From Frankiales bacterium (GTDB taxonomy: Bacteria; Actinomycetota; Actinomycetes; Mycobacteriales; SCTD01): a stretch of DNA of 6,460 nucleotides. Positions 1 through 5,696 of the stretch are shown here, piece after piece. Position 1 is the first letter of the stretch, and each line of letters opens with the position of its first letter. Below the pieces are notes generated by a model. The model worked only from the letters and a program-made list of their open reading frames with translations, searched no databases and was not told the origin of the DNA. The stretch spans positions 1 through 6,460 of the forward strand of contig JAODNB010000057.1 of assembly GCA_025464795.1 (NCBI GenBank), written 5' to 3'. The position numbers were made by a program, and so were the translations under genes.

Positions 1-103
1 GGCGGCCTGCGTCATCCCCAGCGTCTTCGACCCGCGGGTCGCGCCGGCCGTCGCGGACGCCGTCGCCGCAGCCGCCCGCGCCGAGGGCGTGGCCCGCCTC
101 TAG
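1..103 (+). CDS. C-terminal end of a probable malic enzyme (partial)
   Basis: Only the last 33 codons are in the window, in the frame starting at base 2 and ending with TAG at 101-103. The peptide has the core VIPSVFDPRVAPAVADAV followed by an Ala/Arg-rich helix ending GVARL. From memory, this matches the extreme C-terminus of bacterial NAD(P)-dependent malic enzymes, where a (Y)IIPxxFDPRVAPxVAxAV segment precedes the stop. Malic enzyme decarboxylates malate to pyruvate in the cytoplasm. The catalytic and nucleotide-binding parts lie upstream and cannot be seen, so the call rests on this tail alone. The downstream oxidoreductase starts 9 bases after the stop and may be co-transcribed. Confidence 0.65.
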   Translation, partial: AACVIPSVFDPRVAPAVADAVAAAARAEGVARL

Positions 104-106
104 GGG
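102..106 (+). promoter_or_regulatory. Shine-Dalgarno site for the MDR oxidoreductase
   Basis: AGGGG overlaps the TAG stop of the upstream gene and lies 6 bases before the ATG at 113. The spacing is good and supports ATG 113 as the start. Confidence 0.6.
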
Positions 107-112
107 TCGCCC

Positions 113-1078
113 ATGCTCGCCGTCACCTGCACTCGCCAGTCCGCCGACGACCCGCTGTCCGGCCTCACCGTCGGCGAGCGGCCTGAGCCGGAGGTCCCGG
201 ACGGCTGGGCGCGGGTGACCGTCAAGGCCGCCTCGCTCAACCACCACGACCTGTGGTCGCTGCGCGGGGTCGGCCTCCCGGCCGACCGGCTGCCGATGGT
301 CCTCGGCTGCGACGCAGCGGGGGTCACTGCGGACGGCACCGAGGTCGTGGTGCACGCGCTGGTCGGCGACCCGGCCTGGGGCGGCGACGAGACCCTGGAC
401 CCCAAGCGCAGCATCCTGTCCGAGCTGCACCAGGGCGCCCTCGCGGAGTACGTCGTCGTCCCCAAGCGCAACCTGGTGCCCAAGCCGAAGGAGCTGTCCT
501 TCGAGGAGGCCGCCTGCCTCCCGACCGCCTGGCTCACCGCCTATCGGATGCTCTTCACCCAGGCCCAGCTCAAGCCCGGCAGCACGGTCCTCGTCCAGGG
601 TGCCGGCGGCGGCGTCGCCACGGCGGCGATCGTCCTGGCGCGTGCGGCCGGTATCACCGTCTGGGCCACGAGCCGCGACGAGGCCAAGCGCACCCGCGCG
701 CTCGAGCTCGGTGCCCACGCCGTCTTCGACTCGGGCGGCAAGCTCCCCGGCAAGGTCGACGCGGTCATCGAGACCGTCGGCAAGGCCACCTGGAGCCACT
801 CGCTGCGCAGCCTGCGTCCCGGCGGTGTCGTCGTGGTCTCCGGCGCGACCAGCGGTCCGGACCCGTCCGCCGATCTCAACCGCGTCTTCTTCCTGCAGCT
901 GCGGGTCCTGGGCTCGACCATGGGCACCAAGACCGAGCTGCAAGCCCTGCTCGCCTTCCTCGTCGCCACGGGTGTGCGCCCCGTGATCGACGAGGTCATC
1001 GCGCTGAAGGACGCCGCCCGCGCCTTCGAGAAGATGGCCACCGGCGAGGTCTTCGGCAAGCTGGTCCTGGTCCCCTGA
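113..1078 (+). CDS. Zinc-independent MDR-family NADPH:quinone-type oxidoreductase
   Basis: This 321-residue protein is a cytoplasmic medium-chain dehydrogenase/reductase. The GroES-like domain covers about residues 1-125, with LNHHDLW at 42-48 where this family binds substrate. The Rossmann domain follows, with the NAD(P) glycine motif GAGGGVA at 163-169 and Ser187-Arg188 after the second strand, which suggests NADPH preference. The only cysteines are Cys6, Cys66 and Cys135, so the four-cysteine structural zinc lobe of alcohol dehydrogenases is absent and the catalytic zinc ligands are not recognisable. This points to a quinone oxidoreductase or enone-reductase type rather than a zinc alcohol dehydrogenase. 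Length is normal for the quinone oxidoreductase branch. The stop overlaps the start of the next gene as TGATG, implying translational coupling. Substrate is unknown; reduction of an enone or quinone, or an enoyl thioester, is inference. Confidence 0.88.
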   Translation: MLAVTCTRQSADDPLSGLTVGERPEPEVPDGWARVTVKAASLNHHDLWSLRGVGLPADRLPMVLGCDAAGVTADGTEVVVHALVGDPAWGGDETLDPKRSILSELHQGALAEYVVVPKRNLVPKPKELSFEEAACLPTAWLTAYRMLFTQAQLKPGSTVLVQGAGGGVATAAIVLARAAGITVWATSRDEAKRTRALELGAHAVFDSGGKLPGKVDAVIETVGKATWSHSLRSLRPGGVVVVSGATSGPDPSADLNRVFFLQLRVLGSTMGTKTELQALLAFLVATGVRPVIDEVIALKDAARAFEKMATGEVFGKLVLVP

Positions 1079-1503
1079 TGGGTGCCGTCCAGGAGGCGTT
1101 CATCCGTGACTTCCTCGACGCCTGGGGCGACGGGGAGTCCGATCCCGACTCGGAGCGGATCCTCGCGGCCTTCGCCGAGGACGCCGAGTGGCAGCTGTGG
1201 CTGCCCGGAGGCCCGATCCTCAAGGGTCGAGAGGCCATCGGCAAGGACATCGAACGGCAGCTGCGCTTCTGCAACAAGATGAAGTGCGGGCTGGACAGCA
1301 TCACGTCCAGCGACACGCAGGTGCACACAGAGCGGCACGACACCTTCGTCGCGGGTGAGGTCACGGTCCACCACTACCTGATGGCCGTGTACGACCTCGA
1401 CGAGAACGGCAAGATCAAGGCCTGGCGCGAGTACTTCGACATCGACGACATCAACCGACAGCTCAAGGCCGCCAAGGCCGAGGTCCCGAAGGTCGGCACC
1501 TAG
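1078..1503 (+). CDS. Limonene-1,2-epoxide hydrolase / SnoaL-like (NTF2-fold) protein, copy A
   Basis: This is a 141-residue single-domain protein. The ATG at 1078 shares its A with the TGA of the preceding gene, and there is no clear Shine-Dalgarno sequence, so coupled initiation is likely. The pattern fits the limonene-epoxide hydrolase family: an N-terminal helix with FLDAW (12-16), AFAEDAEWQ (31-39), GREAI (50-54), ERHD (85-88) and a C-terminal WREYFD (116-121). In the characterised Rhodococcus enzyme, Arg99 and Asp101 lie in an ERxD motif, Asp132 in WRDYF, and Tyr53/Asn55 hold the attacking water. Here ERxD is kept (Arg86, Asp88), Asp132 aligns with Glu118, and Tyr/Asn align with Trp38/Leu40. 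The fold is convincing, but epoxide hydrolase activity is doubtful; a hydratase, isomerase or binding role is possible. It resembles copy B on the opposite strand. Confidence 0.8.
   Translation: MGAVQEAFIRDFLDAWGDGESDPDSERILAAFAEDAEWQLWLPGGPILKGREAIGKDIERQLRFCNKMKCGLDSITSSDTQVHTERHDTFVAGEVTVHHYLMAVYDLDENGKIKAWREYFDIDDINRQLKAAKAEVPKVGT
1500..1503. other. CTAG palindrome serving as stop codon for both converging operons
   Basis: The plus-strand TAG occupies 1501-1503 and the minus-strand TAG occupies 1502-1500, so the two terminal genes overlap by 4 bases. There is no intergenic room for an intrinsic terminator; either transcripts overlap into the opposing gene or termination is Rho-dependent. 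The shared stops are seen directly; the termination mode is inference. Confidence 0.9.
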
Positions 1504-2279
1504 CGCGGCTGCGAGCCGATCTGCGAGAAGTGGGTCTGCGCGGTGAGCCCCCCGTCGACGACGAGCGTCTCGCCGTTGACGTAGGACGACTCGCTGCTGG
1601 CCAGCCACACGGCAGCAGCCGCCATCTCCTCCGGCTCCGCGAGCCGGCGCAGTGGTGGCGCTGCTGAGCCCACCGTACGGAGGTGGTCGTCGGCCTTCAG
1701 CGCGTGCAGCAACGAGGGCGTCGCTGTCATGCCGGGACAGAGGCAGTTGGCCCGGATGCCCTGCCCGGCATGGTCGACCGCCAGCGCCCGGGTGAGGTTG
1801 ATGACCGCGGCCTTGGTCGCCGCATAGGCCACCTGCCCTGCATCGGCGGACAGCCCGCTGACGGAGGCCGTGGACACGATGGTGCCGCCACCCCGAGAGG
1901 CCATCACCGGAACGGCGTACTTGGCGCCGAAGAAGACTGACGAGACGTTGGTGCGCCAGATCATGTCCCAGTCCGAGGCGGACAGCTCGACTGCCGTACC
2001 GAGCCGCGTGGTGGCGGCGTTGTTGAACAGCACGTCGAGGCCGCCGTACGTGTCGACCGCGACCTGCACCATGGCCTCGATCTGGGCGGCGTTCCCGACG
2101 TCGACCTGCGCCACGACCGCGTCGTTGCCGATGAGGTCGACGGTCTCCTGCGCCTTCGCGAGCCGCACGTCGGCGACCACGACGTGGGCACCCTCACGTG
2201 CGAACCGCACCGCACTCGCCCGACCGATGCCGGAACCGGCACCGGTGACGATCGCGATCTTCCCCTCGAGCAGGCTCAC
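1500..2279 (-). CDS. Classical short-chain dehydrogenase/reductase (SDR), probably NAD-dependent
   Basis: This 259-residue cytoplasmic Rossmann-fold oxidoreductase starts at GTG 2279. That start overlaps the TGA of the upstream SDR as GTGA and places the conserved GKIAIVTG segment at residues 6-13, as in the family. The full classical set is present: cofactor motif TGAGSGIG (12-19), Asp37 at the end of the second strand (favouring NAD over NADP), NNAA (86-89), and the tetrad Asn111, Ser139, Tyr152 and Lys156. The PG motif (182-183) and a C-terminal VDGG (241-244) are also there. It should interconvert an alcohol and a ketone, perhaps a hydroxyacyl or cyclic alcohol in this pathway, but the substrate cannot be assigned. 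It is the last gene of the minus operon. A longer reading frame extends upstream to 2375, but it lies inside the preceding gene and encodes an Arg-rich stretch. Confidence 0.9.
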   Translation of the reverse strand: MSLLEGKIAIVTGAGSGIGRASAVRFAREGAHVVVADVRLAKAQETVDLIGNDAVVAQVDVGNAAQIEAMVQVAVDTYGGLDVLFNNAATTRLGTAVELSASDWDMIWRTNVSSVFFGAKYAVPVMASRGGGTIVSTASVSGLSADAGQVAYAATKAAVINLTRALAVDHAGQGIRANCLCPGMTATPSLLHALKADDHLRTVGSAAPPLRRLAEPEEMAAAAVWLASSESSYVNGETLVVDGGLTAQTHFSQIGSQPR

Positions 2280-3058
2280 GAGCCGAACAGCGCGGCGTCG
2301 CCGTTTGCGCTGAAGCCGCCGTCGACGTTCACGAGCTGACCGGTGACGAAGGCAGCCTCGTCGGAGGCCAGCCACAGCGCTGCGTTGGCGACGTCCATCG
2401 GGTTGCCGATGCGGGTCAGCCGGCCACCCGAGCCCTCCCCCACCCCGACACCCGAGTCACCGCGACCGCTGACGACCCGCCCGACCACGATGCAGTTCGC
2501 CCGGATCCCGTGGGGCGCTCCCTCGACGGCGAGGCTCCGGGTCACGCTGTTGACCCCGCCCTTGGCAGCGGCGTAGGCGCTGAAGCCGGTGATGCCGATC
2601 AGCGACTGCCCTGAGGAGATGTTGATGATGCTCGCGCCGTCGCCCTTGACGAGGTGCGGCCAGGCGTACTTGGTCGCCCAGAACACGTTGCCGGTGAGGG
2701 TTCCGAGCATGATGCGGTCCCACTCCTCGGTCGTGTACTCCGCGAGGGGCTTGACCGTGGTCGCGACCGCATCGGTGGGCGCGGCGTTGTTGATCAGGGT
2801 CGTCAGCGCGCCGAAGCGGTCGGCGACGGCGTCCATGACGCTGTGCACACTGGACTCGTCGGTGATGTCGAGGGCGAAGAACTCGGCTTCGCCACCCGCC
2901 TCCCGGATCCGCTCGACGACCTTCTGGCCCTTCTCGACGGTGCGTCCGGTGATGGCCACCGAGGCGCCCTCCGAGGCGAACAGCTCCGCGGTCGAGCGAC
3001 CGATGCCCCGGGTGGAGCCCGAGATGAGTGCGACCTTGCCGGTCAGGCGGCCTGCCAT
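2276..3058 (-). CDS. Divergent SDR-family oxidoreductase, probably NADP-dependent
   Basis: This is a 260-residue protein of normal SDR length. It has the cofactor motif SGSTRGIG (13-20), with Arg17 and Arg39 in positions that usually bind the NADP phosphate, then NNAA (90-93), Ser149, Tyr162, Lys166 and VDGG (245-248). Two usual features are altered. The catalytic Asn position falls at Thr120 (Asn124 lies nearby but is displaced), and the PG motif after the sixth strand reads Val192-Gly193. The following substrate loop (about 198-212) is short and glycine-rich. It may therefore use an unusual substrate or be less efficient, but the Ser-Tyr-Lys core argues that it is an enzyme. It begins 24 bases after the substrate-binding gene with its own Shine-Dalgarno sequence and overlaps the next SDR by 4 bases, suggesting a co-produced pair. 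Sequence divergence from that SDR argues against a recent duplication. Confidence 0.88.
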   Translation of the reverse strand: MAGRLTGKVALISGSTRGIGRSTAELFASEGASVAITGRTVEKGQKVVERIREAGGEAEFFALDITDESSVHSVMDAVADRFGALTTLINNAAPTDAVATTVKPLAEYTTEEWDRIMLGTLTGNVFWATKYAWPHLVKGDGASIINISSGQSLIGITGFSAYAAAKGGVNSVTRSLAVEGAPHGIRANCIVVGRVVSGRGDSGVGVGEGSGGRLTRIGNPMDVANAALWLASDEAAFVTGQLVNVDGGFSANGDAALFGS

Positions 3059-3062
3059 GGAT

Positions 3063-3068
3063 CTCCTT
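3063..3068 (-). promoter_or_regulatory. Shine-Dalgarno site for the divergent SDR
   Basis: AAGGAG on the minus strand lies 4 bases before ATG 3058, in the only real gap (24 bases, 3059-3082) inside the minus operon. It allows independent initiation of the two SDR genes. I see no convincing promoter or terminator in the gap. Confidence 0.6.
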
Positions 3069-3082
3069 CGAGAGGTGGGGAA

Positions 3083-4219
3083 CTAGCGTCCACCGGCGTC
3101 CTTGCGCTCGGTGTACGTGCGTGGTCGCAGGCGGTGCTTCAGGACGGTCCGGTTGGGACCCGTCATCGGCACATCACCGGTGAGGTCCTGGGGGACCTGC
3201 CGGAGCACGATGAAGTCGGCGCTGAGCCACGCCCGCCGGACGTAGGGCGCGAAGCTCAGCACGGCCCCGGGTCCCCCCGTGGCAGCGGGCAGCATCTTGA
3301 CCTGCTCCAGGCCGTGCTTCACCCCAGCAGGCGTCATGGGATGCGCCTTCGAGAGCGCACGCGCGATGACGGCCCCGCAGTCGTACGGCAGCGTCGACTG
3401 CACGTTCTCGGGCCGGTAGCCGTACCGCTTCTCGAAGCGGGAGAGGAAGTCCTGCGTGACGGGGTTCTCCTCGTCGTACTGGTCGCAGCCGACCCAGCCG
3501 CGGATGGACTGCAGGCCCTCCGGCACGATCGGCGCGGTCATGAAGGCCGTGCTCATCACCTTGACGGGGTCCCAGTCGAGGGCCTCCAGCGCCTTGTTCA
3601 GGTGCAGCACCGACAGCCCGAGCCCGAAGTAGGCGAGCGCGTCGGGAGACACCGCCTTCGCGGCCGTGGCTTGCGCCAGCAGGTCCGTGGCCCTCGGTGC
3701 CACGCCCTCCTCGGCGACGACGGTCAGGCCCTCGAACTCGCACGCCTCGCGGAAGAAGTCGCGGTACTCCCGCCCGATCGCGGAGCGGTCGAACACCACG
3801 GCCACCGTGCGGCAGCCCTCGAGCGCCAGGTAGTTCGCCATCAGGTAGGGGTCTTCAGGAAGAGACCCGTTGTTGATGTTGAAGCACCACTCGCCGTACC
3901 ACCGGTCGGTGCCAGTGATGCTCAGCGTCGGGATGTGGCCGACGTCCTCGATGTGGGACCTCAGGGAGATCGCGTTCTCCGAGGTGATCGGCCCCAGGAT
4001 GCAGACGACGCCCTGATCCGCCAGGTCCTGCCAGGCGCGCTGCACATCGAGTGCGGATCCGTTCGGCAGCCCTGCCATCTTGGTGTGCACGAGCTCGATC
4101 GGCTGGTCGACGAGGCCGTCCTCGTACGCCTCGTCGAGAGCCATCCGCAGCCCGTCGTCCCACGGCTTCTGCGCGTGGTCGACCATGCCGAACTCCTGGA
4201 GGAAGCCGATCTTGATCAT
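3083..4219 (-). CDS. ABC-type substrate-binding-protein fold (Peripla_BP_6 / Leu-Ile-Val type) lacking a signal peptide
   Basis: This 378-residue protein begins directly with the first strand of a type I periplasmic-binding fold (IKIGFLQ, 2-8). It continues with a helix DGLRMALDEA (22-31), the ligand-loop motif GPITSENA (76-83), IPTLSITGTDRWY (96-108), a second lobe from TVAVVFD (138-144), and STLPYD (275-280) near the C-terminal crossover. These fit the branched-chain amino acid/amide-binding family. There is no N-terminal hydrophobic segment or lipobox cysteine. The ATG overlaps the preceding stop as ATGA, with AGGGA 7 bases upstream, and reading further upstream in frame gives only polar residues. 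The protein is therefore probably cytoplasmic. No permease or ATPase is nearby, so a role as intracellular ligand sensor or carrier (compare AmiC, a regulator with this fold) is possible but unproven. The C-terminal 40 or so residues are basic and of unknown function. Confidence 0.83.
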   Translation of the reverse strand: MIKIGFLQEFGMVDHAQKPWDDGLRMALDEAYEDGLVDQPIELVHTKMAGLPNGSALDVQRAWQDLADQGVVCILGPITSENAISLRSHIEDVGHIPTLSITGTDRWYGEWCFNINNGSLPEDPYLMANYLALEGCRTVAVVFDRSAIGREYRDFFREACEFEGLTVVAEEGVAPRATDLLAQATAAKAVSPDALAYFGLGLSVLHLNKALEALDWDPVKVMSTAFMTAPIVPEGLQSIRGWVGCDQYDEENPVTQDFLSRFEKRYGYRPENVQSTLPYDCGAVIARALSKAHPMTPAGVKHGLEQVKMLPAATGGPGAVLSFAPYVRRAWLSADFIVLRQVPQDLTGDVPMTGPNRTVLKHRLRPRTYTERKDAGGR

Positions 4220-4656
4220 GCGCCCGTCCCTGGTTGGAGAGCTGCCATCTGCTCCTGCGTGATGCCGAGCTGCCGGCAGATGTCGCCGGTGTCCCAGTAC
4301 TCCCGCCAGGACTCGATGAGGCCCTCAGCGTTGAACTCGAAGACGGCAGCGACGGACGAGAAGATGCGCTTGCCCTGCTCGAGCATCGTGACGTGATCAC
4401 GGCGTTCGTTGAAGACGAAGCGATCGCTGGAGGCCATCGCCAGGACCTCGCAGTGGCAGTCCTTGTAGTGCGTGAACTGCCGCGTCAGCTCGCCCAGGAT
4501 GGCGTCCCTGCCCTCGCGCACCGCGGTCGCAGGCACCAGCGCCTGGTAGGTCGCGTGCTCAGCGAAGGCCAGGATGGTGGTCGGCAGGTCGGGTGTACCC
4601 GGTTCGTGGAGGGAGTCCAGGAAGGCCATGACCGCCTGCTCCATCGCGGCGCTCAT
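4216..4656 (-). CDS. Limonene-1,2-epoxide hydrolase / SnoaL-like (NTF2-fold) protein, copy B
   Basis: This is a 146-residue small alpha/beta-barrel protein. ATG 4656 overlaps the redoxin gene's TGA as ATGA, and the downstream stop overlaps the next gene the same way, so it sits in a chain of coupled genes. Family landmarks are ILAFAEHATYQ (28-38), GRDAI (49-53), ERRD (84-87) and WREYWD (117-122). Against the limonene-epoxide hydrolase active site, the Arg and Asp of ERxD are kept (Arg85, Asp87) and the tyrosine position is kept (Tyr37). The Asn position is Ala39, and the last acidic residue is Glu119 instead of Asp. It shares the tail pattern WREYxD..DIxRQL with copy A, with equal spacing. 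An NTF2-fold hydratase, isomerase or binding protein is as likely as an epoxide hydrolase. A longer frame to 4713 lies inside the redoxin gene and looks non-native. Confidence 0.8.
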   Translation of the reverse strand: MSAAMEQAVMAFLDSLHEPGTPDLPTTILAFAEHATYQALVPATAVREGRDAILGELTRQFTHYKDCHCEVLAMASSDRFVFNERRDHVTMLEQGKRIFSSVAAVFEFNAEGLIESWREYWDTGDICRQLGITQEQMAALQPGTGA

Positions 4657-5696
4657 CGCTCGAGCACCGGGTAGTAGCTGTCGGCACCCAGGGCCCGGAC
4701 GTCCTCGAGCCAACCGGTGCTGTAGCCCTCGACAGCACGCACGGAGTTCGGCGCGGAGAGGTTCCAGGCCTGGCGCTTGTAGGTCCAGTTGCCCGGTTGC
4801 AGGGCGTGCGCCTGCCGCCAGTGCTCGACGGCTCCGGCGCGGTCACCAGCGGCGTGGAGGTGCTGACCGAGCTCGAAGTGCGCGGCGGCCCGCGACTCGT
4901 CAGCACCGCGGGGAAGTGAGTGCGCGATCACCTCGTCGGGCGTCATCACGAACTCGCTGTCGGCGCCTCGGGCGACCCAGTCGCGGATCATCCGTGGGTA
5001 GCGCTCCGGGTCGATGTGCATCTTGCGGACCTCGGCCGCCACCTCGCCGTGGTCTGCCGACAGCTCGCTGACGTCCTTCTCCATCATCTCGATCTGCGGC
5101 GTCCGTCCTGGCCAGCCGGGCTCGGCGGGACGCACGATCATGCCGTCCTCGTCGATCCAGAGGCAGTTCGGGACGTTCACCACGCCGAGCAGCGCGTCCA
5201 CGGTGTGACCGACGTCGATGAGGGACGGGTGCTCCGGCTTGGCCAGCTCCAGCCACGGCCGGACGACCTCCGGTCCGCCCGTGTCGAGCGCGATCGTCAC
5301 GACCTCCAGGCCCAAGGGGTGCAGCTCGGCCCGGAGGGCCTGCCAAAGGGCCAGGTCGAGGCGGCAGCCGCACCAGGAGGCCCACGTCACCAGCACGACC
5401 TTCTGACCGCGCAGGCTCGACAGTGCGAAGGGCTTGCCGTCGACGTCGGGGAGCACGAGTTCCGGGGCCACCGCCGTGGTGAGCGCCCGTCCGGAGATGA
5501 CCTCCGGCCCGAGAGCTATCAGACCTCTGTCCTCGACCAGTGCCATGCCCAGCCGCTCGGACAGGACCCGGACGTCCAGGTCACCGACCGGCAGCGGTAC
5601 GCAGGCGTCGCCCTTGCACGCCCCCTGCGGCTTGACGGCCCAGCCCGTCTCGCGGGCGAGAGCAGCGGGATCGACGCGCTCCTGGTCGAGGATCAT
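4653..5696 (-). CDS. Cytoplasmic redoxin (TlpA/AhpC-TSA-like) with CxC active site and C-terminal TPR-like segment
   Basis: This 347-residue protein has three parts. Residues 1-75 form a small N-terminal domain with a second cysteine pair, CKGDAC (27-32). Residues 76-195 are a thioredoxin-fold redoxin: APELVLPDVDGKPFALSSLRG, with the active site in WASWCGCR (105-112) and the cis-proline loop VP at 175-176. The C-terminal part includes a TPR-like helix pair, AHFELGQHLHAAGDRAGAVE (272-291) plus HWRQAHALQPGN, and a conserved-looking NWTYKRQAW (303-311). Typical TlpA/ResA proteins have WCxxC, but here it is Cys109-Gly-Cys111, confirmed in the bases. No signal peptide or membrane anchor is present, so unlike TlpA it should act in the cytoplasm. 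It may reduce disulfides, or protect or assemble a partner enzyme; the client is unknown. ATG 5696 shares one base with the acyl-CoA dehydrogenase stop. Confidence 0.85.
   Translation of the reverse strand: MILDQERVDPAALARETGWAVKPQGACKGDACVPLPVGDLDVRVLSERLGMALVEDRGLIALGPEVISGRALTTAVAPELVLPDVDGKPFALSSLRGQKVVLVTWASWCGCRLDLALWQALRAELHPLGLEVVTIALDTGGPEVVRPWLELAKPEHPSLIDVGHTVDALLGVVNVPNCLWIDEDGMIVRPAEPGWPGRTPQIEMMEKDVSELSADHGEVAAEVRKMHIDPERYPRMIRDWVARGADSEFVMTPDEVIAHSLPRGADESRAAAHFELGQHLHAAGDRAGAVEHWRQAHALQPGNWTYKRQAWNLSAPNSVRAVEGYSTGWLEDVRALGADSYYPVLER

Noticed and set aside
253..1077. In-frame upstream extension of LEH-like copy A giving a 416-residue protein
   Set aside because: The extension lies wholly inside the MDR gene in another frame and is Arg/Gly/Pro-rich. 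The TGATG start at 1078 gives a normal family length.
541..1608. Minus-strand open frame of 355 codons opposite the MDR and LEH-like genes
   Set aside because: It is antisense to two genes with clear family motifs, has a low-complexity translation, and overlaps the terminal SDR in another frame.
2280..2375. Upstream extension of the terminal SDR to a GTG at 2375
   Set aside because: It adds an Arg-rich segment inside the preceding gene. GTG 2279 overlaps the upstream stop and sets the cofactor motif at the usual distance from the N-terminus.
2420..2470. Possible pair of compensating frameshifts producing the glycine-rich loop in the divergent SDR
   Set aside because: The frame is intact on both sides, the loop is only slightly shorter than in the neighbour, and loops of this region vary in SDRs. 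Without homologues there is no positive evidence of an error.
3059..3082. Possible terminator or promoter in the 24-base gap before the divergent SDR
   Set aside because: Only a 4-base stem can be drawn, with no U-tract, and no -10/-35 pair is convincing; a Shine-Dalgarno sequence is the only clear signal.
2654..4396. Long plus-strand open frame of 580 codons opposite the SDR and substrate-binding genes
   Set aside because: It runs antisense across three well-supported genes and their junctions. The translation is rich in Arg, Gly, Asp and His with no recognisable domain, which is typical of GC-rich antisense shadow frames.
4657..4713. Upstream extension of LEH-like copy B to a GTG at 4713
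   Set aside because: The extra 19 residues overlap the redoxin coding region and look non-native; ATG 4656 makes a clean ATGA overlap.
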